DNA of 16,499 bases from Verrucomicrobiales bacterium. GTDB taxonomy: Bacteria; Verrucomicrobiota; Verrucomicrobiia; Verrucomicrobiales; Akkermansiaceae. Location: assembly GCA_002729295.1 (NCBI GenBank), contig PBTU01000081.1, forward strand, positions 1-16,499, in the 5' to 3' direction. The translations under genes were made by a program, and so were the position numbers. A model generated the notes under the pieces. That model searched no databases and was not told the DNA's origin. It worked only from the letters and a program-made list of their open reading frames with translations. How positions within the stretch are numbered: position 1 is the first letter of the stretch; each line of letters starts with the position of its first letter. This document shows, in pieces, positions 1-6,821 of the stretch.

Positions 1-2
1 TG

Positions 3-575
3 GGGACATTGGACGGATACTCGTTCACCTTCAATCCAACCGACCAGGAAATGTTTTTTACCGTGATCACCGATGAGGGAGGACCCAACTTAGTGGACGA
101 AGAAGTCCCGCTCGATCCTGGAACGCCGGTGAGACTTGTTTTTCAGGGGACTGGCGACGTCTTCACTTGCAAAATTTTCGATCTCTCTGATCTCACCACA
201 CCAGTGGCGACAATGGAAACAACCGACAGCACTTGGACGACAGGAGCCAGTGGGATTTTCGTGGTCACCGACCAAAACGATCCTGCCAATTCAACCGACT
301 GCACCTTCGACAACTATTTTGCTGCTGCAGAAGAGCCAGAGCCATCAACTGAGATCGACATCATCGGCTTCGAAATCGACGGCGATGAATTAGTCATAGA
401 ATTCACCAGCCTCGCCGGCGAAAGCTATGGAATCTGGAACAGCTCGGGATTGGAAAATTGGCAGGAAGTTGAAGACTCAATTGCAGGTGATCTTGGGACT
501 ACGACTGTCGTCAGAATCACCAATCCTGAACCAGCCGCGAAGAAACAATTCTTCGAAGTAAGGAAGGAGCAGTAG
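3..575 (+). CDS. 3' end of a large secreted protein (LamG-like region plus C-terminal beta tail), 5'-truncated by window
   Basis: The reading frame is open from the first complete codon, so the true start lies upstream; the TTG at position 9 is only the first possible initiation codon. About the first 105 visible residues look like the end of a concanavalin/LamG-like beta-sandwich (pattern G-I-F-V-V-T-D-Q followed by T-F-D-N-Y-F). A short Glu/Pro linker (A-A-E-E-P-E-P-S-T) follows. The last ~75 residues form a small beta-rich module with F-T-S-L-A-G-E-S-Y, S-S-G-L-E-N-W and a final Q-F-F-E-V-R. Such tails are frequent at the C-termini of secreted verrucomicrobial and planctomycetal proteins (family knowledge from memory). 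The full protein is probably exported and carbohydrate- or surface-related, but no catalytic domain is visible, so no function is assigned. The protein is acidic, as usual for extracellular proteins of marine bacteria. Confidence 0.75.
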   Translation, partial: GTLDGYSFTFNPTDQEMFFTVITDEGGPNLVDEEVPLDPGTPVRLVFQGTGDVFTCKIFDLSDLTTPVATMETTDSTWTTGASGIFVVTDQNDPANSTDCTFDNYFAAAEEPEPSTEIDIIGFEIDGDELVIEFTSLAGESYGIWNSSGLENWQEVEDSIAGDLGTTTVVRITNPEPAAKKQFFEVRKEQ

Positions 576-592
576 GTGAAATATGACCTCCA

Positions 593-612
593 CTCCTTTC
601 AATGAAAAGGAG
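593..612. other. small hairpin just downstream of the first gene
   Basis: A perfect 7-bp stem (CTCCTTT at 593-599, AAAGGAG at 606-612) encloses a 6-nt loop. No T-run follows on the plus strand, so it is not a classic intrinsic terminator. It may protect the 3' end of the transcript ending after position 575, or be chance. The rest of 576-688 shows no gene. Confidence 0.3.
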
Positions 613-688
613 CCCGGATGCTCTTTCGCAAACTCCAAAACCCTATCGCCGCTTCCCCCGGCAGCAATGGACCTCTGATCTACCCACG

Positions 689-719
689 AAAAAGCCCGCA
701 CTCAAAGAGCGCGGGCTTT
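689..719 (-). terminator. intrinsic terminator of metK-ahcY, possibly bidirectional
   Basis: The arms 693-699 (AGCCCGC) and 711-717 (GCGGGCT) form a 7-bp GC-rich stem. It is extended after one A/C mismatch by CTC/GAG (701-703 with 707-709) around an AAA loop. Read on the minus strand, the stem is followed by a run of five T, starting about 20 nt after the ahcY stop codon. On the plus strand it is followed by only three T, so it could also catch transcripts of the first gene, less efficiently. Confidence 0.88.
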
Positions 720-738
720 GAAAAACTATTCGCAATTT

Positions 739-2157
739 CTAATAGCGGTAGAGCTCAGGCTTGTAGGGGCCGTCGACGGGGACATCGATGTAATCGGCCT
801 GTTCCTTGGTCAGCTTGGTCAGCTTGGCGCCGATCTTATCAAGGTGAAGTCTTGCCACCTCTTCATCGAGTTCCTTGGAGAGAACTTCCACGCCAACTTC
901 TCGGCTGTCCTTGGTTTCCCAAAGAGCAATCTGAGCGAGGGTCTGATTGGTGAAGCTATTCGACATCACGAAGCTTGGGTGACCCGTGGCACATCCAAGA
1001 TTCACAAGACGACCTTCGGCAAGCATGTAGATGCTGTTACCATCGGCAAAGGTATAACGATCAACTTGTGGCTTGATGTTGAGCTTCTGGATTCCGTCGA
1101 GTGCTTCGAGCTCGGCAATCTGAATCTCATTATCGAAGTGACCGATATTACAAACGATAGCCTGGTCTTTCATCTTCTCCATGTGCTCGGCCCGGATGAT
1201 GTTGAAGTTACCAGTGGTGGTGACGTAGATGTCTCCCCACCCAAGAGTATCTTCAACGGTAAGAACACGGAATCCTTCCATGGCCGCTTGAAGCCCGCAG
1301 ATTGGATCAACTTCAGTCACGACGACTTGTGCACCCTGAGCACGGAGGGCTTGGGCACAGCCTTTACCAACATCACCGTATCCGCAAACCACACCCACCT
1401 TGCCGGAGATCATCACATCGGTGGCACGCTTGATGCCGTCGATGAGCGACTCACGGCAACCGTACAGGTTATCGAATTTTGACTTGGTGACAGAGTCATT
1501 CACGTTGATCGCAGGAATGAGAAGCTTGCCGTCACGCTGCATCTGGTAGAGGCGGTGGACACCTGTGGTGGTCTCCTCGGAAACACCTTTAAGCTCGGGA
1601 ATCCAAGCGTGGAAAATTCCGGGCTGCTTGGCGTGGATATCTTTGAGGAGGGCCTTGATGACAGCCTCCTCGGTCGAACCAGCGGGCTCGTTGACCCAAT
1701 CGGATCCGTTTTCAAGTTCGTATCCTTTGTGAAGGAGAAGAGTGGCATCACCTCCATCGTCAACAATCAACTGAGGTCCTAGTGGTAGGTCGCCATCTGG
1801 ATTCGGAAATTGCAGAGCCTGCCAGGTGCACCACCAATATTCTTCGAGGGTCTCCCCTTTCCAGGCGAAAACAGGCGTGCCGGACTCAACGATCGCTGCC
1901 GCAGCATGATCCTGGGTCGAGAAAATATTGCAAGAACACCAGCGGACATCGCCTCCAAGATCCTTGAGCGTTTCAATGAGAACCCCAGTCTGAATTGTCA
2001 TGTGAAGCGAACCCATAATGCGCACGCCATCGAGAGGCTTCGCGGGACCATACTTCTCACGGGTAGCCACGAGGCCGGGCATCTCGTGTTCGGCAACGTC
2101 GAGCTCCTTACGACCGAAATCGGCTTCGCCGATGTCTTTAATTTTGTAATCTGACAT
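739..2157 (-). CDS. ahcY: adenosylhomocysteinase (S-adenosyl-L-homocysteine hydrolase)
   Basis: This cytoplasmic, NAD-dependent enzyme splits S-adenosylhomocysteine into adenosine and homocysteine and so removes the product inhibitor of SAM-dependent methyltransferases. The 472-residue protein is full length for the longer bacterial class (about 470 residues). It carries the ~40-residue insertion between roughly residues 116 and 165 that is absent from shorter forms. The N-terminal substrate region contains G-S-L-H-M-T-I-Q-T and N-I-F-S-T-Q-D-H-A-A-A-A-I. The substrate region N-V-N-D-S-V-T-K-S-K-F-D-N lies near 218-230, the NAD-binding loop G-Y-G-D-V-G-K-G at 259-266, and the C-terminus ends K-P-E-L-Y-R-Y. 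The gene starts 15 bp after the metK stop, without a clear ribosome-binding site, so it is almost certainly cotranscribed with metK. Gene order follows the cycle: SAM synthesis, then SAH removal. Identification is secure. Confidence 0.98.
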   Translation of the reverse strand: MSDYKIKDIGEADFGRKELDVAEHEMPGLVATREKYGPAKPLDGVRIMGSLHMTIQTGVLIETLKDLGGDVRWCSCNIFSTQDHAAAAIVESGTPVFAWKGETLEEYWWCTWQALQFPNPDGDLPLGPQLIVDDGGDATLLLHKGYELENGSDWVNEPAGSTEEAVIKALLKDIHAKQPGIFHAWIPELKGVSEETTTGVHRLYQMQRDGKLLIPAINVNDSVTKSKFDNLYGCRESLIDGIKRATDVMISGKVGVVCGYGDVGKGCAQALRAQGAQVVVTEVDPICGLQAAMEGFRVLTVEDTLGWGDIYVTTTGNFNIIRAEHMEKMKDQAIVCNIGHFDNEIQIAELEALDGIQKLNIKPQVDRYTFADGNSIYMLAEGRLVNLGCATGHPSFVMSNSFTNQTLAQIALWETKDSREVGVEVLSKELDEEVARLHLDKIGAKLTKLTKEQADYIDVPVDGPYKPELYRY

Positions 2158-2172
2158 GATTTTTTTTGGTGA

Positions 2173-3366
2173 TTATTTGTAAGCTTTTTTGAGTGCAACC
2201 ACCTTGTTGATTTGCTCCCAGGGAAGGTCGGCATCTTCTTTTCCAAAGTGACCGTAGTTGGTTGAAGAAGAATAGATCGGGCGAAGAAGTTTGAGCTGCC
2301 TGACAATATCGGCAGGTTTGAAGGAGAAGACTTTCTCCACTGCTGCGAGGATCTTCTCGTCATCACCAGTATCAAAAGTGTCGATATTGATACTCAATGG
2401 CTTCGGATGGCCAATGGCGTAGGCGAACTGGATTTCGCAGATTGGCGCGAGACCTGCCGCTACGATATTCTTCGCAACCCAACGTCCCATGTAGGCAGCT
2501 GAGCGGTCTACTTTTGATGGATCTTTCCCTGAGAAAGCTCCACCGCCATGGCGTCCCCATCCACCGTAGGTGTCCACGATGATCTTGCGACCGGTCAGAC
2601 CGGAATCTCCCTGTGGTCCACCGATAACGAATTGTCCGGTCGGGTTGATGAGGTATTCGGTGTCCTTGGTAAGCATCTTCTTTGGAAGAACTTTTTTGAT
2701 CACCTTCTCGATGCAGAATTTCTCAATCGTGGCGTGATCCACATCAGCAGCGTGCTGGGTTGAGATCACAACGTTCACGATGCGAGTGGGCTTTCCATTG
2801 ACGTATTCAACAGCGACCTGGCTCTTGGCATCAGGTCGAAGCCACTTGGCCTGTCGACCCGCTTTGCGGATCTTGGTCAATTCACGACCAAGGCGGTGCG
2901 CAAACATGATCGGTGAAGGCATAAGCTCGGAAGTTTCATCGCAGGCATATCCAAACATGATCCCCTGATCTCCGGCACCCTGTTCCTCGGTCTTCTTGCC
3001 TTTTGCCTTCTTGGCATCGACACCTTGGGCGATGTCAGGGGACTGAACGGTAAGAAAATTATTAATGAACACACTGTCCGCGTGGAAAATGTCATCTTCG
3101 TTGGTGTAACCGATCCCCCGGATCGCTTCACGAATTACACCTTCGACATTAATCACCGAACTGATGGGCTTTTGACCGATCTTCGGAATGGTGATCTCTC
3201 CCCCGACGACGACTTGATTAGACTTCACGAAGGTTTCACAAGCAACACGGCTGTTCTTGTCAACAGTGAGACATGCGTCAAGGATGGCGTCTGAAATGGT
3301 ATCACAGACTTTGTCAGGATGGCCTTCGCCAACAGACTCTGATGAAAAAATGAAGGATTTGCTCAT
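2173..3366 (-). CDS. metK: S-adenosylmethionine synthetase (methionine adenosyltransferase)
   Basis: The enzyme makes S-adenosylmethionine from methionine and ATP, releasing phosphate and diphosphate. The 397-residue protein is full length. The N-terminus matches the family (S-S-E-S-V-G-E-G-H-P-D-K near 8-19, containing the GHPDK ATP/metal motif), so the ATG chosen is right. The signature G-A-G-D-Q-G-I-M-F-G-Y is at 130-140, and the phosphate-binding loop G-G-G-A-F-S-G-K-D-P-S-K-V-D at 274-287. A short Lys-rich insertion (K-K-A-K-G-K-K, about 119-125) precedes the GAGDQG motif. The gene heads a two-gene operon with ahcY. A perfect TATAAT box lies only 11 nt upstream of the start codon, so the transcript may be almost leaderless. 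It diverges from a fused ArsR/methyltransferase gene, the likely regulator. Confidence 0.98.
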   Translation of the reverse strand: MSKSFIFSSESVGEGHPDKVCDTISDAILDACLTVDKNSRVACETFVKSNQVVVGGEITIPKIGQKPISSVINVEGVIREAIRGIGYTNEDDIFHADSVFINNFLTVQSPDIAQGVDAKKAKGKKTEEQGAGDQGIMFGYACDETSELMPSPIMFAHRLGRELTKIRKAGRQAKWLRPDAKSQVAVEYVNGKPTRIVNVVISTQHAADVDHATIEKFCIEKVIKKVLPKKMLTKDTEYLINPTGQFVIGGPQGDSGLTGRKIIVDTYGGWGRHGGGAFSGKDPSKVDRSAAYMGRWVAKNIVAAGLAPICEIQFAYAIGHPKPLSINIDTFDTGDDEKILAAVEKVFSFKPADIVRQLKLLRPIYSSSTNYGHFGKEDADLPWEQINKVVALKKAYK

Positions 3367-3377
3367 GGCTGAAGTTT

Positions 3378-3398
3378 ATTATATCGTTAAATCGCGAT
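3378..3398 (-). promoter_or_regulatory. metK -10 box overlapped by candidate ArsR-type operator dyad
   Basis: On the minus strand a perfect TATAAT (3383-3378) lies 11 nt before the metK ATG; no good -35 box lies 17 nt upstream (ATCAAC). The plus-strand stretch 3381-3398, ATATCGTTAAATCGCGAT, is an imperfect inverted repeat (AT..CG.T..A.CG..AT) that shares three bases with the -10 box. Protein bound here would block RNA polymerase at metK and sit about 32 bp from the start of the divergent regulator gene. ArsR-type repressors commonly bind such imperfect dyads. That the neighbouring regulator uses this site is inference. Confidence 0.5.
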
Positions 3399-3429
3399 GC
3401 GTTGATGCGTCGTGTAATCCCCACACACC

Positions 3430-4344
3430 ATGGCGTCAATTCTGAATTCACTCAAACTCATCGCGGATCCGACCCGCTTACGTATCCTCATGCTCCTGAG
3501 CGAGGAGTCCTTGTCGGTTGCCGAGCTCCAGCAAATTCTTGGGATGGGCCAGTCCCGCATCTCCTCCCAGCTCTCCCAACTAAAAAAGGAGGGGCTCGTC
3601 AGCGACCAACGATCTGGAAAAAACAATATCTACACCTCGGGAATCCCCGCAGAACTGGAAAAGATCGTCCACAATGCAGCCGACGAACTCCCTGAAAGAA
3701 CCAAAGACTGCCAATCACTGAGCCATATTTTGCGCAAGCGGAAAGACCACGTGCGGGCCTACTTTGACAACTTGGCGGGAAAATTCGGACGTGAATACGT
3801 TCCTGGCCGATCCTGGAAAGGCCTGGCCGAAGCAATGCTGAAGATTCTCAATTACGATGTCGTGGCAGATCTCGGTGCGGGGGAAGGAACGCTTTCCCAA
3901 CTTCTCGCCCAACGAGCCAAGAAAGTCATCGCCGTGGACAGTTCTGAAAAAATGGTTGAATTCGGCCAAAAAATCGCGGCCGAAAACAAGCTCCTCAATC
4001 TGGAATACCGCCTCGGTGATATCGAAGCCCCCCCTATTAAGAATCAAGAAGTCGATCTCGCAATCTTTTCCCAAGCTCTCCACCATGCCGAAAATCCCCA
4101 ACGCGCCCTCAAGGCAGCATCCCGGATTCTCAAACCAAAAGGTCGTCTCATCATCTTAGATCTCTCCCAGCATACTTTTGAAAAAGCACGAGAGCTCTAC
4201 CATGATACTTGGTTGGGATTCTCAGAAGTCGAGCTGGCAAAGATGATTTCCGAGGCTGGATTTAAGGACGTTGAAACAGCCATCGTCGACCGCGAGGAAA
4301 TTTCTCCGAATTTCCAGACGCTCCTGGCAAGTGCTCAAAAATAG
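3430..4344 (+). CDS. ArsR-family HTH regulator fused to a SAM-dependent methyltransferase domain (SahR-like candidate)
   Basis: A two-domain 304-residue protein. Residues 1-85 form an ArsR-type winged helix: A-D-P-T-R-L-R-I-L at 12-20 and a recognition helix about 41-57 (Q-S-R-I-S-S-Q-L-S-Q-L-K-K). Residues ~105-300 form a class I methyltransferase of the UbiE/Methyltransf_11 type: motif I D-L-G-A-G-E-G at 147-153, the acidic end of strand 2 (V-I-A-V-D) at 166-170, then L-G-D-I-E, and S-Q-A-L-H-H before the post-motif region L-K-P-K-G-R-L. The canonical metal-binding cysteine box of arsenic-sensing ArsR proteins is missing. ArsR regulators near SAM-cycle genes are known in Proteobacteria as SahR, responding to S-adenosylhomocysteine. 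The divergent position next to metK-ahcY suggests the same job, with the methyltransferase fold perhaps acting as the SAM/SAH sensor. Whether it methylates anything is unknown. There is no obvious ribosome-binding site. Confidence 0.9.
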   Translation: MASILNSLKLIADPTRLRILMLLSEESLSVAELQQILGMGQSRISSQLSQLKKEGLVSDQRSGKNNIYTSGIPAELEKIVHNAADELPERTKDCQSLSHILRKRKDHVRAYFDNLAGKFGREYVPGRSWKGLAEAMLKILNYDVVADLGAGEGTLSQLLAQRAKKVIAVDSSEKMVEFGQKIAAENKLLNLEYRLGDIEAPPIKNQEVDLAIFSQALHHAENPQRALKAASRILKPKGRLIILDLSQHTFEKARELYHDTWLGFSEVELAKMISEAGFKDVETAIVDREEISPNFQTLLASAQK

Positions 4345-4346
4345 TC

Positions 4347-5177
4347 ATGATAAAAGCTCTCTCAGTCGGCTTGTTATCAGGACTACTATTTTTGACCTCC
4401 TGTGCGAAACCAACTCCAGTCCCCCGAGCCATCCAAATTCCCGAACCTTCAGAACCAGTGGTTCCCGCTGCCCCAGAACCAGCAAAGCAAAAGGTTGAAA
4501 GCATTCCTTTCCATTCCCTTCAGGCGCGCACCATCGAACGCCGGGGAATTGAACTCACTCTCGTCAGTTTTGATCGACGAAATTATCATCTCGTTGTCGC
4601 AGATCAGTCAAGTGGACCTGGCTCAAAATATGACGACGCCGAGGACGCTGGAAACGGCCATCTTGCCTCTATTAATGGAGGATTTTTCACTCCTGCCGGA
4701 AGCCCGTTGGGATTGGTAGTCACTGATGGCAATCCCCGAGGTAGGGTGAATCGGGCTTCATTTCTAGGGACGGGATTTTTCCTCGGCCCCAAGGCCAAGC
4801 TCCTGAGCCGGACGGATTATCTGGCTTCTCCACCATCCCACCAAGAGGTCTTACAGTCAGGCCCCCGCCTGGTCTGGTCGGGCGAAACCCCCACCGGACT
4901 CTCCAACAGAGATGAGCGGCCGCGCTCTTTTTTACTCTGGGATGGCAAGGAACACTTTGCATTGGGATACGCCGATTCCACCTCACTGAGAGGACTCTCA
5001 AGCTTACTCCAAAGCCAACCGATATTTGGATTCAAGGTTGCCTATGCGCTGAATCTTGACGGAGGAAGATCCTGTGATTTTTGGGTTTCTTCTTCCGTGA
5101 ATGGGGGCGGCGTCACTCGCAGTTCTTTCCTCAAAAAAGACGCTAGAAATTACCTCGTCCTAAAACGAATTCCTTAA
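4347..5177 (+). CDS. lipoprotein with phosphodiester glycosidase (NAGPA/DUF2233) domain
   Basis: The N-terminus is a lipoprotein signal: a basic start, a hydrophobic stretch and the lipobox L-T-S-C with Cys19. Ala at +2 favours the outer membrane. A Pro/Glu-rich linker (21-50) leads to a single domain with the hallmarks of the NAGPA (DUF2233) family: S-I-N-G-G-F-F near 108-114, L-Q-S-G-P-R-L near 169-175, R-D-E-R-P-R-S near 188-194 and A-L-N-L-D-G-G-R-S near 234-242. The mammalian relative is the uncovering enzyme that removes GlcNAc from GlcNAc-phosphate-mannose. Bacterial members probably act on glycosyl phosphodiesters of the envelope, but the substrate here is unknown. The ATG is 2 bp after the stop of the ArsR-methyltransferase gene and has no ribosome-binding site of its own, so translation may be coupled. 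A functional link between the two genes is not evident. Confidence 0.87.
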   Translation: MIKALSVGLLSGLLFLTSCAKPTPVPRAIQIPEPSEPVVPAAPEPAKQKVESIPFHSLQARTIERRGIELTLVSFDRRNYHLVVADQSSGPGSKYDDAEDAGNGHLASINGGFFTPAGSPLGLVVTDGNPRGRVNRASFLGTGFFLGPKAKLLSRTDYLASPPSHQEVLQSGPRLVWSGETPTGLSNRDERPRSFLLWDGKEHFALGYADSTSLRGLSSLLQSQPIFGFKVAYALNLDGGRSCDFWVSSSVNGGGVTRSSFLKKDARNYLVLKRIP

Positions 5178-5261
5178 GAGATAAAACATTTCCCGATTTT
5201 TTGTCAGTAATTCGTTCAATAACGAGGCCGTTGCTCCCAAATCACAATGAAATCGAGCGGT

Positions 5262-6131
5262 TCAAACCGATTCATTAATCGCCTCAATCATTCTCAATGC
5301 GTCTAAATTCTCTCTCACCGCATGAACACGGTGAATCATCGCGCCCTGCATTCGGCACGCCGCAGTTAATGCAGCAGTGGAAGCGTCCCGATCCTTAAGT
5401 TCCTTAGAGTTCAAAAGATCCCCAATGAACGATTTTCGGGACAAACCCATTAAGACGGGGCGCTCTTTCACACGCAGTTCCTCCACACGACTTAAGAGGG
5501 TCAAATTATGCTCCAAGGTTTTTCCAAACCCAATACCGGGATCAAAAACGATTCGAGCGGCCGCAATACCGGCTCCAGTCAAAGTCTCATATCGCTCGTG
5601 AAAAAAATCCCGTATCTCCGACACCACGTCTCCATAGCGGGCTTGGCTCTGCATCGTCTCGGGCGTTCCCTTCATGTGCATCACCACTACCCCACAATCA
5701 TTTCCGGCGCAAAACTCCAGCATCTTTGGATGAGTGAGACCGGTGACATCATTAACAATACTGGCTCCTGCTTCCACCGCTCGAGCGGCTACTTCGGGCT
5801 TACTGGTATCCACCGAAATGGCTACCGGAGACTGTCGTGCCAGGGCTCTAATGACTGGCACAACTCTGGAAAGCTCCTCTTCGACCGAGACAGGCTTCGC
5901 ACCCGGCCTAGTCGACTCACCACCGATATCGAGAATGTCAGCGCCCTCATCAACCATGGACAATCCTTCCATGATCGTTTGTTCTTGCGACGAAAAGCGA
6001 CCTCCATCAGAGAAAGAATCCGGAGTGACGTTGACGATCGCCATCAACAAAGATCTCGACGACAATTTCCACTGATGCTGCCCTGCGATCCAGATTGATT
6101 CAGAATAACTTCCAAGATTGCACTCCCTCAT
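5262..6131 (-). CDS. folP: dihydropteroate synthase
   Basis: The enzyme joins p-aminobenzoate to 6-hydroxymethyl-7,8-dihydropterin diphosphate in folate synthesis and is the sulfonamide target. The 289-residue TIM-barrel protein is complete. Motifs are N-V-T-P-D-S-F-S-D-G-G (34-44), D-I-G-G-E-S-T-R-P-G (68-77), S-V-D-T-S (106-110), N-D-V-T-G (127-131), M-H-M-K-G-T-P (151-157), D-P-G-I-G-F-G-K (197-204) and S-R-K-S-F-I-G (231-237). Near the end, H-R-V-H-A-V-R-E-N (267-275) has Ala where most members have Asp in R-V-H-D-V; the Arg and His that contact the diphosphate are kept. About 29 residues precede the first motif, slightly more than usual, but the ATG is the natural start. It is a single gene, divergent from the exported-protein gene by 39 bp and convergent with the lipoprotein gene. 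The 84-bp gap on that side holds no convincing terminator. Confidence 0.96.
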   Translation of the reverse strand: MRECNLGSYSESIWIAGQHQWKLSSRSLLMAIVNVTPDSFSDGGRFSSQEQTIMEGLSMVDEGADILDIGGESTRPGAKPVSVEEELSRVVPVIRALARQSPVAISVDTSKPEVAARAVEAGASIVNDVTGLTHPKMLEFCAGNDCGVVVMHMKGTPETMQSQARYGDVVSEIRDFFHERYETLTGAGIAAARIVFDPGIGFGKTLEHNLTLLSRVEELRVKERPVLMGLSRKSFIGDLLNSKELKDRDASTAALTAACRMQGAMIHRVHAVRENLDALRMIEAINESV

Positions 6132-6170
6132 AGAATTTCACACAGTCTCTTTAACACCTATTAAATCACA

Positions 6171-6821
6171 ATGAAAAATCTTCTCATTTGCCAGCTCATC
6201 GCCGTCCTTGCGATCAGCTCTCCCCTGCTCGGACAATCAAACAGCGATCAGGATCTTTGGGAATCCAAAGGTCCCCACGTTCGCATTAAAAGAAGCGATC
6301 AAGACGGCTCCTATGTCGTCTTCGAGCGCACTCCCGACGACCAAAAGCTCATTAAGACCACGCGTGACGTCAATGATGTCATCAAGATGCGTGCGCTCTA
6401 CTACCGAAACAAAAAGGGCTTCCTCACCCTAGGGCGCATCTTCGACGGGCAGGGCAACCAGCTCTATCGGGTCCGATACGGATACGACAAGACAACCGGA
6501 CTGCTCGTGGCAGAGGACATGTTCGACGAACGCGTAAAATTTCACTTCCCAGACAAAGTCGACCCCAAAGGGAACCTCGTAGAAATGCCAGTACGGCGGA
6601 TCTATTACTTCTACGATACCGATGGCAACCAGAGTAAAGCCATTGCCCTCGTTCCGAACAAAGGAGCAAAAGCCGAGGACGTTTTTAAGGATAAAAAGAA
6701 AAAGTCAGAGCTGGATCATTTTCAGGAGGACAAGGGCTTTCAGATGAAGGATTCGACCCGGCCCGACCTCAACAATCCTTTTGAGGAGGAGAGGAAAAAG
6801 AAGCTTCAAAACGGAGAATGA
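6171..6821 (+). CDS. exported protein of unknown function
   Basis: Not recognised. The 216-residue protein has a clear signal peptide (K3, hydrophobic core L-I-A-V-L-A-I-S-S-P-L-L, likely cleavage near G21-Q22). The middle (about 60-155) is rich in Tyr, Arg and Gly with alternating strands (L-G-R-I-F-D-G-Q-G-N; Y-R-V-R-Y-G-Y-D; I-Y-Y-F-Y-D-T-D-G-N-Q), suggesting a small beta-sheet domain with repeat-like D-x-x-G-N turns. The last ~55 residues are highly charged (K-D-K-K-K-K-S; E-E-E-R-K-K-K) and probably disordered. It is the first of three plus-strand genes that overlap by 4 bp each, so the unit is probably translationally coupled. No ribosome-binding site is seen; the stretch CCTATTAAAT before the ATG could hold a weak -10. 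It is probably periplasmic. Confidence 0.75.
   Translation: MKNLLICQLIAVLAISSPLLGQSNSDQDLWESKGPHVRIKRSDQDGSYVVFERTPDDQKLIKTTRDVNDVIKMRALYYRNKKGFLTLGRIFDGQGNQLYRVRYGYDKTTGLLVAEDMFDERVKFHFPDKVDPKGNLVEMPVRRIYYFYDTDGNQSKAIALVPNKGAKAEDVFKDKKKKSELDHFQEDKGFQMKDSTRPDLNNPFEEERKKKLQNGE

Noticed and set aside
718..1482. 254-codon plus-strand open frame opposite ahcY
   Set aside because: It is the antisense shadow of the ahcY coding sequence, with no protein-like features of its own.
3367..3429. SAM or SAH riboswitch upstream of metK or ahcY
   Set aside because: Only 63 bp upstream of metK and 15 bp upstream of ahcY are available, and no multi-helix structure is visible.
5256..5267. Hairpin CGGTTCAAACCG at the folP end as a terminator
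   Set aside because: The loop of 2 nt is too tight, there is no T-run, and it overlaps the stop codon.
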